A stretch of DNA of 64,000 nt from an uncultured Collinsella sp. (GCA_958408685.1 CATYLC010000003.1:60306-124305); one strand, 5' to 3'. Numbered from the stretch's first letter, positions 16,728 to 25,703 are shown. The notes: generated by a model from the sequence alone, not told the origin. A program made the numbers and translations.

Positions 16728-17369
16728 ATGGATTCCAAGGAGATGGCGCCCGGCGACATCGAGCGGCGCAGCTTCGAGATCATCACCGAAGAGCTCGGCG
16801 GCCGCACGTTCCCGCCGCTCGAAGAGCCCGTCGTGAAGCGCGTCATCCACACCACTGCCGACTTCTCGTACGCCGATTCCCTCGTGTTCACCCATGACGC
16901 CGCGCACTGTGCGCTCGACGCACTGCGCGCAGGGGCCACGGTGCTCACCGACACGAACATGGCGCTCGCAGGCATAAGCAAGCCCGCACTCGCGAAGCTC
17001 GGCTGCAAGGCCGTGTGCTACATGGCTGACCCTGATGTCGCCGCGGCTGCGCGCGCCGCGGGCACGACTCGCGCTGTTGCGAGCATGGACAAAGCTTGCG
17101 GCATCGAGGGTCCGCTCATCGTGGCCGTCGGTAACGCTCCCACAGCACTTCTGCGCCTCGCCGAGCTCATGGACGCGGGGAAGATCGCGCCCGCGCTCGT
17201 CATTGGGGTGCCGGTCGGGTTTGTGAACGTGGTCGAGGCGAAAGAGGAGCTACTCGCGCGACGCGTGCCGACCATCGTCGCGAGGGGTCGCAAGGGTGGC
17301 TCGACCGTGGCGGCCGCCATTATGAACGCGCTACTCTACCAGATCACGCGCCCAGGCGGCCCAAAGTGA
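16728..17369 (+). CDS. cbiC: Cobalt-precorrin-8 methylmutase
   Basis: A 213-residue CbiC that moves the methyl group from C11 to C12, giving cobyrinic acid. The active-site stretch KRVIHTTADFSYADSLVF contains the catalytic His. TVLTDTNMALAGISK, AVGNAPTALLRLAEL and VGFVNVVEAKEELL are family motifs. ATG follows immediately on the cobA stop. The stop overlaps the GTG of cbiJ. Confidence 0.94.
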   Translation: MDSKEMAPGDIERRSFEIITEELGGRTFPPLEEPVVKRVIHTTADFSYADSLVFTHDAAHCALDALRAGATVLTDTNMALAGISKPALAKLGCKAVCYMADPDVAAAARAAGTTRAVASMDKACGIEGPLIVAVGNAPTALLRLAELMDAGKIAPALVIGVPVGFVNVVEAKEELLARRVPTIVARGRKGGSTVAAAIMNALLYQITRPGGPK

Positions 17370-18139
17370 CGGCGCCCGCATCCGCGCCGGCGCTGCGCAT
17401 CTTCGCCGGAACCACCGAGGGCCGCCTTCTGTGCGAATGGGCGGGCGGGGTGGGCATCCCCGCCCGTGCCTACGCGGCAACCGAGTACGGAGGCGAGCTT
17501 TTGGGCGAGCTTCCGGGCATCGAGGTGCATGCGGGCAGGCTCGACGAGGCCGACATGGAGCGCGAGCTTTCTGGCGCGCGCATCGTCGTCGACGCCACGC
17601 ATCCCTTCGCTACGCTCGCAAGCGGCAACATCCGGGCCGCTTCGCTTGCCGTGGGTGCACGATGCCTGCGCCTTGCGCGCCCGGTCGAGGCGCTGCCCAA
17701 AGGCGTCGTGTCGGTCGCGTCGATCGCCTGCGCAGCGCGCTTTCTCTCCGAGAACCCGGGTCGCGCGCTTCTCACGACGGGGAGCAAGGAGCTTGCTCCC
17801 TACACGCGCGTCGCCGATTTCGCGGAGCGCTTCTTCGTGCGTGTGCTTCCGCTGCCCGGTGCTATAACGAAGTGCATCGACGCGGGGTTTTCGCCGTCGC
17901 ACGTCATCGGCATGCAGGGGCCCTTCACCCGCGAGCTCAACGAGGCGATGCTTCGGCAGGTGGGCGCCCAGTGGCTTGTGACCAAGGACTCGGGAACCGT
18001 AGGCGGCACGGCCGAGAAGATCGCCTCCGCGCGCGACGTGGGAGCGCGCTGTATCGTGGTCGCCCGTCCCGCCGAGGGAGGCGGGGCCCTTTCGCTTCGG
18101 GAAGTGGAAGACGCGCTCTTACGGGAGTTCGCGCGCTAG
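17366..18139 (+). CDS. cbiJ: Cobalt-precorrin-6A reductase
   Basis: A 257-residue CbiJ/CobK that reduces cobalt-precorrin-6A. The motifs FAGTTEGRLLCEW, VVDATHPFATLASGNI, LLTTGSKELAPYTRV, IGMQGPFTRELNEAML and VTKDSGTVGGTAEKI are all present. The GTG start at 17366 overlaps the cbiC stop. It is the last recognisable gene of the corrin operon; no clear intrinsic terminator follows, and GC content falls within 150 bp of its end. Confidence 0.93.
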   Translation: MTAPASAPALRIFAGTTEGRLLCEWAGGVGIPARAYAATEYGGELLGELPGIEVHAGRLDEADMERELSGARIVVDATHPFATLASGNIRAASLAVGARCLRLARPVEALPKGVVSVASIACAARFLSENPGRALLTTGSKELAPYTRVADFAERFFVRVLPLPGAITKCIDAGFSPSHVIGMQGPFTRELNEAMLRQVGAQWLVTKDSGTVGGTAEKIASARDVGARCIVVARPAEGGGALSLREVEDALLREFAR

Positions 18140-18173
18140 GCGCTCGCCGCGCCTGCGCGCCCTCCCGCCAGCG

Positions 18174-18260
18174 AGGAGAAGCGCCTCGGGCAAGCTCGAA
18201 CCGTACAAGACCGTCATCCGCCAATAGCTCGAGGACGACGCCCGGAACTGGCGTAAGCAG
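18174..18260 (+). pseudogene. Fragment of an IS21-family istA transposase
   Basis: This 87-bp stretch, read in plus frame, gives SGKLEPYKTVIRQ, then a stop, then LEDDARNWRKQ. That matches the KLDPYK..I..WLEED....RKQRHTA part of IstA transposases, with the expected Trp codon changed to TAG. It begins and ends abruptly and is too short to be functional. It lies 35 bp after the last corrin gene and just before a dispersed palindrome, exactly where base composition changes, so it is probably a scar of mobile-element activity at the island border. Confidence 0.6.
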
Positions 18261-18269
18261 CCCTTCAAT

Positions 18270-18338
18270 AAGTTGCGGTGAAATAGTGTCTGTTTTTGCT
18301 GCTAGATAGCATATTTAGTCCCTAATTCACCGCAACTT
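18270..18338. repeat. Dispersed palindromic repeat, family A copy 1
   Basis: Arms at 18270-18286 and 18322-18338 are inverted copies of AAGTTGCGGTGAAATAG with one mismatch. The same arm sequence recurs at 34516-34583, so this is a repeat family and not a one-off hairpin. It lies between the corrin island and the end of the minus-strand ABC-transporter operon, where it could also act as a transcription barrier. Confidence 0.75.
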
Positions 18339-18350
18339 GTTGGTGGTGGC

Positions 18351-19565
18351 TTACTGGTAGCGTAGGCACTCCACCGGGTCGAGCTTTGCCGCGCGTCGAG
18401 CGGGGTAGAAGCCAAAGATTACGCCGATGCCGACGGAGACGGCGAAGACCAGCAGCACCGTGGCGATTGAAAAACTCGGTGTGATTTGCCCGCTGGCACC
18501 GAGCTCGCCAAGAATCCCGGATTCGGAGGCAAACATCGCGAGGCCCCAGGCCAGCAGATAGCCAATCAGGACACCCAACAGTCCGCCGGTGACGCACAGC
18601 GCCGAAGACTCGGCCAAAAACTGCGCGGTGATATCGCGACGACTGGCGCCCAGAGCACGGCGGATGCCGATCTCGCGAATGCGCTCCGTTACGTTGGTGA
18701 GCATCATATTCATAATGCCGATACCGCCGACAAGCAGCGAAATGCTGGCGACAGCGCCCATGATGAGCGAGAACGCGCCCATAAAGGAGTTGAGTGTATC
18801 GATGGCGCTTTTCATGGATGTTGCCGATACACTGTCGTACTCATCCTCCTCCTCGATGCCCTTCATCGCGCGCACCTTGGACTCGATGGTCTTACAAAGC
18901 TCATCCATGTCCGTGCCCTCGGCGGCAAGTGCCGTCACGCTGGGGAATGAAGGATTCTCGTCGCCAAACAGCCCGGATATGGTTTCGCGTGGCATATACA
19001 GCGTGAGCGAGCCCATGGAGTCGCTGCCGCCATCAATCACGCCAACAATCTGCACCTCGCCGTTGGACACCTTGATGGTTTTCCCAAGCGCATCCTGTTC
19101 GTTGCCGTAAAGCTGATCGGCGCCGCCGCGGCTGATGAGCGCCACGCGCGAGCCTGATTGGGACTCGGCCTGGGAATAGGTGCGCCCTGCAACGAGCTTG
19201 CTGGCCCCCACGGCGTCGAGCATGTCGCTATCGACACCTTGTGCCATGACGGTATAGCTTTTATCGCCGGTCTTGTACTCGGTATACGCGCTGTCGACAA
19301 TACCGATCTGCTCTATCTGCGGCACCAGTTTTTGAAGTTTCTCGATGTCCGACTCGGTGAGTTCTTGCGACGAATAGATTTGCACCATGCGTGCCGCATT
19401 GAGGCCCAGACTGTTGACCAGGCTGTTTTGGATGCCGCCGATGAGCGACGTCATGGCGATAACCGAGGCGATGCCGATGACAATGCCCAGGATGGTGAGC
19501 AGGCTTCGCCCCTTGTTGGCTTCGAGCGAGTGAAGGGCTTCCTGGATGAGATCGCGGGCGCTCAT
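18351..19565 (-). CDS. MacB-type ABC transporter permease
   Basis: A 404-residue FtsX/MacB-family permease. One N-terminal helix (residues about 20-45, LLTILGIVIGIASVIAMTSL) is followed by a large extracytoplasmic domain, then three helices near the C-terminus (SISLLVGGIGIMNMMLTNVTE, ALCVTGGLLGVLIGYLLAWG, IATVLLVFAVSVGIGVIFGF) and the PARRAAKLDPVECLRYQ ending typical of the family. The ATG overlaps the ATPase stop by four bases. With the ATPase and a MacA-like adaptor it should form a mechanotransmission-type exporter. The substrate is unknown; macrolide, peptide or lipoprotein export are possibilities. Confidence 0.88.
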   Translation of the reverse strand: MSARDLIQEALHSLEANKGRSLLTILGIVIGIASVIAMTSLIGGIQNSLVNSLGLNAARMVQIYSSQELTESDIEKLQKLVPQIEQIGIVDSAYTEYKTGDKSYTVMAQGVDSDMLDAVGASKLVAGRTYSQAESQSGSRVALISRGGADQLYGNEQDALGKTIKVSNGEVQIVGVIDGGSDSMGSLTLYMPRETISGLFGDENPSFPSVTALAAEGTDMDELCKTIESKVRAMKGIEEEDEYDSVSATSMKSAIDTLNSFMGAFSLIMGAVASISLLVGGIGIMNMMLTNVTERIREIGIRRALGASRRDITAQFLAESSALCVTGGLLGVLIGYLLAWGLAMFASESGILGELGASGQITPSFSIATVLLVFAVSVGIGVIFGFYPARRAAKLDPVECLRYQ

Positions 19566-20335
19566 GCCACCACTCCTTTCGGCGGGTTGGCGGAGGCGGA
19601 AATCATGGGCAGGCTATCTACGGCGCTGCGCAGGGTCCGCGGTGCATGTGGAATATACGCGCCGTCGTGAATGCGACCGTCGCGGATGGTCACGGCACGG
19701 TCGGCCTCGGCGGCGATGCCGGGGTCGTGTGTGATAAGAACGATGGTTTTGCCGCGCTTCTGGAGCTTATGGAATGTCTCCATTACAAGCGCTCCAGTGG
19801 CGGAGTCTAGGTTTCCCGTTGGCTCATCGGCCAGGATGATGGGCGGGTCATTGACGAGGGCGCGCGCGATGGCGACGCGCTGCATCTGTCCGCCCGAGAG
19901 CTCTGATATGCGGTGGTCCCAGTGGTCGACCGGCAGCGTGACGGCCTGCAGCGCGTGCACGGCGCACATTTCGCGCTGGCTACGGGGCACATTGGTGTAG
20001 GCTAGCGGCAGCATGACGTTTTCGATAACCGACAGGCGCGGCAGCAGGTTGAAGCTCTGAAAGACAAAGCCAATGCTCAGGGCGCGAACTTCGGTGAGCT
20101 CGTCATCATCGAGCTCGGCCACGTTGAGCCCTTGCAGGTAATAGTCGCCTGCCGTCGGCTTATCCAGGCAGCCTAGGATGTTCATGAGCGTTGATTTGCC
20201 CGAGCCCGATGGGCCAGTGATGGCGACGAACTCGCCGGGATTTACCGCCAGGCTCACGTTGTGCAAGATGTGGGCGCAACCTGCCTCGCTCTCAAAGATG
20301 CGGTGCACGTTGCGGATGTCGATAACGGGACGCAT
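19562..20335 (-). CDS. MacB/LolD-type ABC transporter ATP-binding protein
   Basis: A 257-residue nucleotide-binding subunit. Walker A is GPSGSGKSTLMNILGCLD, the signature is LSGGQMQRVAIARALV, Walker B is ILADEPTGNLDS and the switch His is in LITHDPGIA. The family-typical VFQSFNLLPRLSVIENVMLP segment is intact. The C-terminal 30 residues form a short extension. The start shares a base with the stop of the adaptor gene upstream, and the end overlaps the permease start, so the three are one operon (adaptor, ATPase, permease). Confidence 0.92.
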   Translation of the reverse strand: MRPVIDIRNVHRIFESEAGCAHILHNVSLAVNPGEFVAITGPSGSGKSTLMNILGCLDKPTAGDYYLQGLNVAELDDDELTEVRALSIGFVFQSFNLLPRLSVIENVMLPLAYTNVPRSQREMCAVHALQAVTLPVDHWDHRISELSGGQMQRVAIARALVNDPPIILADEPTGNLDSATGALVMETFHKLQKRGKTIVLITHDPGIAAEADRAVTIRDGRIHDGAYIPHAPRTLRSAVDSLPMISASANPPKGVVA

Positions 20336-21774
20336 TACATGCCCTCATCGTCAGACATACTGCCCGAATCCGCGCTGTAGCCGCCGTCAGCCGTTGTGTC
20401 CGCTCCAGTGTCCATGACGAGGGTGTCGCCATCGCGCAGCTTGGTAACCGGCACGTTGGGGTTGATCTCGTTGCCCTGGTCGTCGCGCTTGACCTGTGTC
20501 TTGCCGACTACCGCTTCGTTGTCGTTTTGCGTCACGACAGTCACCTTCACGCGACGGGTTTGCTTGCCCTCGTCATCAGTCGCCACGTTGACGTAATAGT
20601 GTTCGCCGTCTTCGGTCATGAGCACCATCGTCGGCACCATCACCACGTCGTCGAGCTGCTCGGTCACCACCGATACCTCGGCCGTCATGCCCGGCTTCAG
20701 GCACGCGTCGGGCGCCTCTATGAGAATGTCGACGTTAAAGGTTACGCTGCCGCCGCCACCGTTGGCGGCGTCGGAGTTTGCCACCGACGCGATAGCCGTG
20801 ACGGTGCCCTGGCTCACGATATCGGGAAACGCGGGATACGTGACGTTGGCGCTCTGCCCAACGGCGATCTTGGCGATGTCCTTTTCGCCCACCTGCACGG
20901 TCACCTTCATCTTGGACAGGTCGGCGATCTGCATGCACTGCTTGCTGCCGCTCGTATCGCTTTCGCCCATGATCATGCCGCCTGTTACCGTGGCGCCCAC
21001 CTTGGCGTTGAGCTCCACGATGCTACCCGAGCTCGGGGCCGTGACCGTACGGCTGGCTGCCTTGGCGTTCGCCTGATCGAGGTTTGCCTGGGCCGAAGCG
21101 AGGCTGCGCTGCGCGGCCGATACGGCGTTTGTGTCGCCGGACGCAGTGGGGGCACCTGCCGCTGCTGCGGAAGCTCCATCAACGTCCGTCGTTGGGGTGG
21201 TCTGCGCGGCGGCTGCGGCTTTCTGTGCGTTGGCGAGGTCTTCTTGAGCGGCTGCAACTGCACGCTGCGCCTCGGCAACGTTGCGATCGAGCTCGTCGTT
21301 TTTAATGGTCATAAGCACGTCGCCCTCGTTGACGGATTGGCCCGCCTGCACGTTGATCGAATCGACCGTGCCGTCGACAGAAGGGGAGACCACTGAGGAC
21401 GAAATGGGTTTGAGCTGGCCTTTAGCCTCGACCGTTGTGGTAAACGTGCCCTCGGTCACCATGTCAGTCACCGGCCCGTTGTTGCCTGCGGGCCGTGCGT
21501 TGATGGCTAAGGTCACGACAACGGCGATGAGCGCGATGGCACCTACGACGCCGACGGCAATACCGCGGCGAATCAGCTTTTTGCGTCGGCGCTCGGCACG
21601 TTTTGCCTTGAGCTTGGCATATGCCTCTTCATCGGAAATCTCGGCCGCATCGTTCGTGCGTCCGTTCTGCTTATCGGCATATACGTCTGTAATCAGAGGA
21701 ATCGTTTCGGTGGCACCTTCGGGCGTGTTCTCGGTATCATCCGGGCCCGGGGTGATGGTGGGGACATTCGGCAT
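20335..21774 (-). CDS. MacA-like membrane fusion (adaptor) protein
   Basis: A 479-residue HlyD/MacA-family adaptor. Residues 1 to about 70 are cytoplasmic and highly charged, ending in KRAERRRKKLIRR; residues about 73-92 form a signal anchor. Then come a lipoyl-like half (VDGTVDSINVQAGQSVNEGD), an Ala-rich coiled-coil hairpin with many AQ repeats, the second lipoyl half (VTAPSSGSIVELNAKVGA) and beta-barrel domains. The start at 21774 has AAAGGAG upstream; codons up to 21837 are not needed. In a single-membrane organism this adaptor would reach across the cell wall. It ends with a Ser/Asp-rich tail. Confidence 0.88.
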   Translation of the reverse strand: MPNVPTITPGPDDTENTPEGATETIPLITDVYADKQNGRTNDAAEISDEEAYAKLKAKRAERRRKKLIRRGIAVGVVGAIALIAVVVTLAINARPAGNNGPVTDMVTEGTFTTTVEAKGQLKPISSSVVSPSVDGTVDSINVQAGQSVNEGDVLMTIKNDELDRNVAEAQRAVAAAQEDLANAQKAAAAAQTTPTTDVDGASAAAAGAPTASGDTNAVSAAQRSLASAQANLDQANAKAASRTVTAPSSGSIVELNAKVGATVTGGMIMGESDTSGSKQCMQIADLSKMKVTVQVGEKDIAKIAVGQSANVTYPAFPDIVSQGTVTAIASVANSDAANGGGGSVTFNVDILIEAPDACLKPGMTAEVSVVTEQLDDVVMVPTMVLMTEDGEHYYVNVATDDEGKQTRRVKVTVVTQNDNEAVVGKTQVKRDDQGNEINPNVPVTKLRDGDTLVMDTGADTTADGGYSADSGSMSDDEGM

Positions 21775-21808
21775 AGCGTCTCCTTTATAGAAAGAACCTC
21801 GATAAGTA

Positions 21809-21838
21809 TATGCGCCCACCGGTTGGGGTGGGCGCATA
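21809..21838 (-). terminator. Hairpin terminator after the L,D-transpeptidase gene
   Basis: Arms TATGCGCCCACC (21809-21820) and GGTGGGCGCATA (21827-21838) form a perfect 12-bp stem around GGTTGG. It lies about 70 bp past the L,D-transpeptidase stop and just before the adaptor gene. The trailing T run is weak. The CCGGTTGG loop style recurs in other terminators here (25.68 and 38.44 kb), which supports the call. Confidence 0.65.
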
Positions 21839-21906
21839 GAATGGTTTCTTTCGGAACTGTTAGATTGGTCGCAGCGGTTCCACGTTGTAGGAATGCGCGC
21901 GTTGCA

Positions 21907-23640
21907 TTACGAGTGGACAACCACGCACAGGCCGACTTTGATGCAGTCGTGAAGTGCCTTGGCGTCGGCCAGGCGCAGGTTGATGCAGCCGTGGCTGCCG
22001 CACCACTTGTACGACTCGGCATTATCGAAGCTCTTGTCGTTTTGCCAGGTGGCATCGTGGAAGCCGATCATGTTGCCCTCAAAAGGCATCCAGTAGCTCA
22101 CCGGGCTCTCGTATTTGGGCTTACCGGTCTCGGGGTCCTTGGCTCCGATCAGGGTGCTGCCGCCGTCGTTGCTGTTGATCTGCCACACGCCCTCGGGGGT
22201 GGCGTCTTCGCCCGGTTTGCCGGAAATAAAGTTGGCCTCCCAAACGATATTGCCGCTCTCGTCGTAATAGCGCGCGTGCTGCTCGGACAGATCGACATCG
22301 ATATATGCCTTCCAGTCGGGTTCACCCTTTGCGGTAAAGGTGTCGGCTTTCTGGGAGTACTTGATCTCGATTTCGCCGGTCTGCTTGTTGTTAATGGCAT
22401 CCTCGACCTGCTTGGCGAGCGAGCTGCTGTCGATGGACCAACCAAAGTCGCCGCCTTCGACGGCGCACTGCTTGCCATCGGCGCGCGTCCACCAGCGAGT
22501 GGAGCCCACGGTATTAAAGCCGTTGGCGAGCTCGGCTGCCCAGCTGCTGATTTGCGACGTATCGAGTGTGGGGTTGGCCGGATCGGCAAAGCTGATCCAC
22601 TGCAACACGGAGCTGCCGTCGACCTTTCCGGCATCCTCGCCGTTGAGCTTGAGGGTCACGTTGACGCCCAAGAAGTTGTTGGCGGCATCGCATGCGGTCT
22701 GAATCTGATCATCGGTCAGCGTTCCATTGAGTGGCTCATAGGCATCGTTGCCGAGTTTGGAAAGATCTACGGTCTCGGCCAGCGAGGCAAGCTCGAGCTC
22801 GGCATACTTAATGACATGCTCGCGGTTGATTTTTTCGTTGGAGCGCGCCTTCTCGACGGTAAACTTGCCGGCCTGCTCGTCATAGGAGCTATTGGCCTCG
22901 AACGTGCCCGAACGCCCCTCGTTAAACTCGTCGATGGCGGCGCCCAGATCCTCCTCAAACTTCTTTTGGTCAAAGGTGTCGGAGAGCATGGACAGGTCGA
23001 CGTCTTGATCAAGATCGACTTCGTTGGAGGTAGCAGTTGTTTTGGTCTTGCCGCTTAAGGATTCCACAAGGCGGACCGGCCAAATAAAGGCTTCGTTGTG
23101 GTTGATGATTTCTTTTGCAGCAGCTTCACCGTCGACGATGGGCTCATCGGACTCGGGCTGATAGGTCCAGCTAAAGTCATCTCCTGTCACGGTGAGCTTA
23201 TAGTGCTTCCATGCCGAGTTGACCTTGGTGGCGGCAGACGAAGCGTTGGAGAACGAGACGTCGACGCCGGCGATGGTGGTGTTGGGGTAGGCTACCTGCG
23301 AAAACGCTACGACGCCTACGATATAGACAATGACGATTAGACCAAGGACGACAAAGAGCGTTGTCTTTTTGCCCGACTTATTGTTCTCGGCGGGCTTGCG
23401 CGCGGGGCCGCGATCGCCTCGAGCGTGCGTGGGGGGCTGCTTGGGCGCATTGCCGTTTGCCTGGCGTTGCTGACGTTGTTGACGCTGCTGTCGCTGTTGG
23501 TTCGGGCGTTGAGAAGCGTTTGCCGCACCACGCTGCTGACCGTGGCTCGGCGCGATAGGACGCGGCGACTGAACGCCGCCGGTGTGCCTGCTCGGCTGCT
23601 GCGGATCGGGAATCAGTTGAGTTCGATCGTTTTGCGACAT
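21907..23640 (-). CDS. L,D-transpeptidase with peptidoglycan-binding-like domains
   Basis: A 577-residue cell-wall enzyme that cross-links meso-diaminopimelate residues or anchors proteins. Residues 1-85 are a cytoplasmic, Gln/Arg-rich low-complexity tail (QQRQQRQQRQ). A membrane anchor (LFVVLGLIVIVYIVGVVAF) follows, then about 300 residues resembling paired PG-binding-4 domains. The C-terminal YkuD domain carries MIGFHDATW and the catalytic SHGCINLR. ATG 23640 is preferred over 23649 because AAGGA lies ten bases before it but only two before the earlier ATG. A TATAAT box is at 23698-23703. It is convergent with nothing and has its own terminator. Confidence 0.9.
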   Translation of the reverse strand: MSQNDRTQLIPDPQQPSRHTGGVQSPRPIAPSHGQQRGAANASQRPNQQRQQRQQRQQRQANGNAPKQPPTHARGDRGPARKPAENNKSGKKTTLFVVLGLIVIVYIVGVVAFSQVAYPNTTIAGVDVSFSNASSAATKVNSAWKHYKLTVTGDDFSWTYQPESDEPIVDGEAAAKEIINHNEAFIWPVRLVESLSGKTKTTATSNEVDLDQDVDLSMLSDTFDQKKFEEDLGAAIDEFNEGRSGTFEANSSYDEQAGKFTVEKARSNEKINREHVIKYAELELASLAETVDLSKLGNDAYEPLNGTLTDDQIQTACDAANNFLGVNVTLKLNGEDAGKVDGSSVLQWISFADPANPTLDTSQISSWAAELANGFNTVGSTRWWTRADGKQCAVEGGDFGWSIDSSSLAKQVEDAINNKQTGEIEIKYSQKADTFTAKGEPDWKAYIDVDLSEQHARYYDESGNIVWEANFISGKPGEDATPEGVWQINSNDGGSTLIGAKDPETGKPKYESPVSYWMPFEGNMIGFHDATWQNDKSFDNAESYKWCGSHGCINLRLADAKALHDCIKVGLCVVVHS

Positions 23641-23697
23641 CGCATGCATATCCTTCGATTTTCGCCTTGCGGTTCATCGTGTTTTTACTGGGCTTGC

Positions 23698-23703
23698 ATT
23701 ATA
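23698..23703 (-). promoter_or_regulatory. Probable -10 box for the L,D-transpeptidase gene
   Basis: Perfect TATAAT on the minus strand, 58 bp upstream of the chosen start. No good -35 lies 17 bp further upstream, so only the -10 is claimed. Confidence 0.4.
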
Positions 23704-23745
23704 GCGATTGCCCTGCTGTTTGTGGTACGGAAACGGTGGCATTCA

Positions 23746-23773
23746 AAAGAGGTTGGACATTTGTCCCACCTTT
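23746..23773 (-). terminator. Terminator after the serine dehydratase gene
   Basis: On the minus strand AGGTGGGACAAATGTCCAACCT forms a hairpin of about ten base pairs with one mismatch, followed by TCTTTTG. It begins about 15 bp past the stop at 23790. Confidence 0.6.
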
Positions 23774-23789
23774 GAGTTGTTCTTTGCCG

Positions 23790-25397
23790 CTATCCGCACA
23801 CCCCGCATTTTGCACAGGCCGAAAGTGCGGCCGGAGCCTGCGCGATGCCGCCCTTTGCCGTCTCGCGCAGCGTGGCTGGCAACGCGTGGCCCACCGAGAG
23901 CATGACATGTGCCATCTGGTCAAACGGCACCAAGCTCTTAATGCCTGCGAGGGCGAGTTGTGCCGAGCTAAAGGCCGCTGCCACGCCAATGGCGTTGCGG
24001 TTTTGGCAGGGCACCTCCACGAGGCCGCCTACAGGATCGCAGACCAGGCCCAGCAGGTTACTCAGCGCGATGGAACTGGCGTCGAGCGCCTGCTCGGGCG
24101 TGCCGCCGAGCATCTGCACCAGTGCGGCGGCTGCCATGGCGGCGGCGCTTCCCACCTCGGCTTGGCAGCCGCCCTCGGCGCCGGCAACGCAGGCGCTTGT
24201 GGTGAGGTTGAGGCCGATGGCGGCTGCGCAGTAGAGCGCGTCCATGACTTGCTCGTCGTCGAGCTGCAGGCGATCGGCGAGCGCCAGCACGCAGCCGGGC
24301 ACAACACCCGCGGAGCCTGCCGTGGGGGCGGCGACAATCACGCCCATGGTAGCGGAGCGCTCGAGCACGGCCATGGCGCGGGCAACGGCGTCGGTCTGAA
24401 CGGGGCCCATCAGGCTTGCACTCAAATCGTTGCGGCCGGTGGCTTCGACGAGTTTGGCCTCGCCGCCGATTAGCCCACCGAGCGATCGCTGCGGATTGGC
24501 GATGGGGGCCGTGGTCTCCTCGCGCATGACGTCGAGCACGCGGCGCATGGCGGCGACAGCGTGGGCCTCGCCGGTCAGACGCGCCTCGCGAACGGCCATG
24601 ACGGCGCCGATGCTGAGCCCCAGTTCCTCGCACGCATCGAGCAGCTGCTCGCCGTCGTCGAAGATTTCCTTGGCCGAGACGCCGGGGGAGAGCGACGAGG
24701 CAGAACCGGGGAGCTCGATAAACGTTGCGTAATCGACATTGTCGAGCTTGCGCAGCATGGGGACGACGGTGTCGTCGGGCGCGCCGTCGGTCTCAAAGAC
24801 GGAGTAGGCCTGGCCGCCCACCTCGGTGCGGTAGGTGCGGCAGAAGGCAATGTTCACGTGTGCGTAGGCGAGCAGGTTGGTGAGCGCGGCGAGTACACCG
24901 GGGACGTCCTTGTGTGCCACGAAGAGCGTGGAGTACATGCCCGAGATGTCGACGCCGACGCCGTTAATGCGGCTGATACGCATCTTGCCGCCGCCCAGAC
25001 TCTCGCCGCGAACCTGTGCCGTGGCGCCTGTGTCGTCGACCATGTCGATGTCGACGGTGTTGGGGTGGATGGAGGCGTCGTCGCCCTTGATGTCAAAGTG
25101 ATATTCGAGGCCCTGCTCGCGTGCGAGGTCGAAGGCCTGCTTGATGTTCTCGTCATCGGTGTCGAGACCCAGGATGCCCGCGACGAGCGCACGGTCGGTG
25201 CCGTGGCCGCGGTAGGTGTGGGCGAAGGAGTTCCACAGGCCAAAGGTGACTTTGGTGATGCGGCCTTCCAGCAGGCTGGCGGCAACTTGGGCGCAGCGCA
25301 GGGCGCCGGCGGTGTGCGATGAACTGGGGCCGACCATGACGGGCCCCAAGATCTCGAATGCCGAGGTCGTAGCTAGTGTTTGCGGCTTGCCTGCCAT
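23790..25397 (-). CDS. sdaA: Single-chain L-serine ammonia-lyase (iron-sulfur type)
   Basis: A 535-residue protein that deaminates L-serine to pyruvate and ammonia in the cytoplasm. The N-terminal beta part has ILGPVMVGPSSSHTAGALRCA and an ACT-like stretch around residues 150-230. The C-terminal alpha part has GGLIGGEAKLV, GVIVAAPTAGSAGVVPGCVLAL, SACVAGAEGGCQAEVGSA and VCDPVGGLVEVPCQNRNA, whose cysteines ligate the [4Fe-4S] cluster that acts as Lewis acid. It ends in CAKCGVCG; a C-terminal Cys-bearing tail is known to enter the active site in this family. Fusion of the two subunits into one chain is like the E. coli enzyme. It stands alone with its own terminator. Confidence 0.93.
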   Translation of the reverse strand: MAGKPQTLATTSAFEILGPVMVGPSSSHTAGALRCAQVAASLLEGRITKVTFGLWNSFAHTYRGHGTDRALVAGILGLDTDDENIKQAFDLAREQGLEYHFDIKGDDASIHPNTVDIDMVDDTGATAQVRGESLGGGKMRISRINGVGVDISGMYSTLFVAHKDVPGVLAALTNLLAYAHVNIAFCRTYRTEVGGQAYSVFETDGAPDDTVVPMLRKLDNVDYATFIELPGSASSLSPGVSAKEIFDDGEQLLDACEELGLSIGAVMAVREARLTGEAHAVAAMRRVLDVMREETTAPIANPQRSLGGLIGGEAKLVEATGRNDLSASLMGPVQTDAVARAMAVLERSATMGVIVAAPTAGSAGVVPGCVLALADRLQLDDEQVMDALYCAAAIGLNLTTSACVAGAEGGCQAEVGSAAAMAAAALVQMLGGTPEQALDASSIALSNLLGLVCDPVGGLVEVPCQNRNAIGVAAAFSSAQLALAGIKSLVPFDQMAHVMLSVGHALPATLRETAKGGIAQAPAALSACAKCGVCG

Positions 25398-25451
25398 GGG
25401 TGCTCCTTATCTATCCCGTCGTCCCGAGGGGCGGGGCATACTTGTCCCGTC

Positions 25452-25572
25452 GTTCCGAGGGCTTTGGTATTTGGTCGCCTGCTCTACAGTCCTGGCTCGC
25501 ACGGAGGCCACATTAAGTGGCCTCCGGCTCGTGCGGAACTCGCGATCGACCAAATACCAAAGCCCTCGGAAC
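25452..25572. repeat. Long nested inverted repeat upstream of sdaA
   Basis: Arms at 25452-25477 and 25547-25572 are perfect 26-bp reverse complements, beginning GTTCCGAGGGCTTTGGTATT. Inside lies a second perfect hairpin, CGGAGGCCAC / GTGGCCTCCG (25502-25526). There is no coding frame across it that looks real. The cruciform structure resembles a REPIN or miniature element more than a simple terminator. Confidence 0.75.
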
Positions 25573-25672
25573 TTAGGATACATGGTTGGAGTCGCTCTGC
25601 TGCAAAATTTATCGGCCTGTGATTTATTCCATGTCCCAGGTAGGCTCATCTTCACCACCTTTAAATAAAAAA

Positions 25673-25703
25673 GAAGTACCGGTTGGGGCCGGTACTTCTT
25701 TTG
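25673..25703 (-). terminator. Intrinsic terminator of metK
   Basis: On the minus strand AAGTACCGG-CCCCAA-CCGGTACTT forms a nine-base-pair stem followed by CTTTTTTATTT, a strong T tract. It begins about 37 bp beyond the metK stop. The plus-strand side also ends in T residues. Confidence 0.85.

Noticed and set aside
18140..18350. Complete insertion sequence at the island border.
   Set aside because: Only 87 bp of istA-like sequence is recognisable and it contains a stop; no istB and no terminal repeats are seen.
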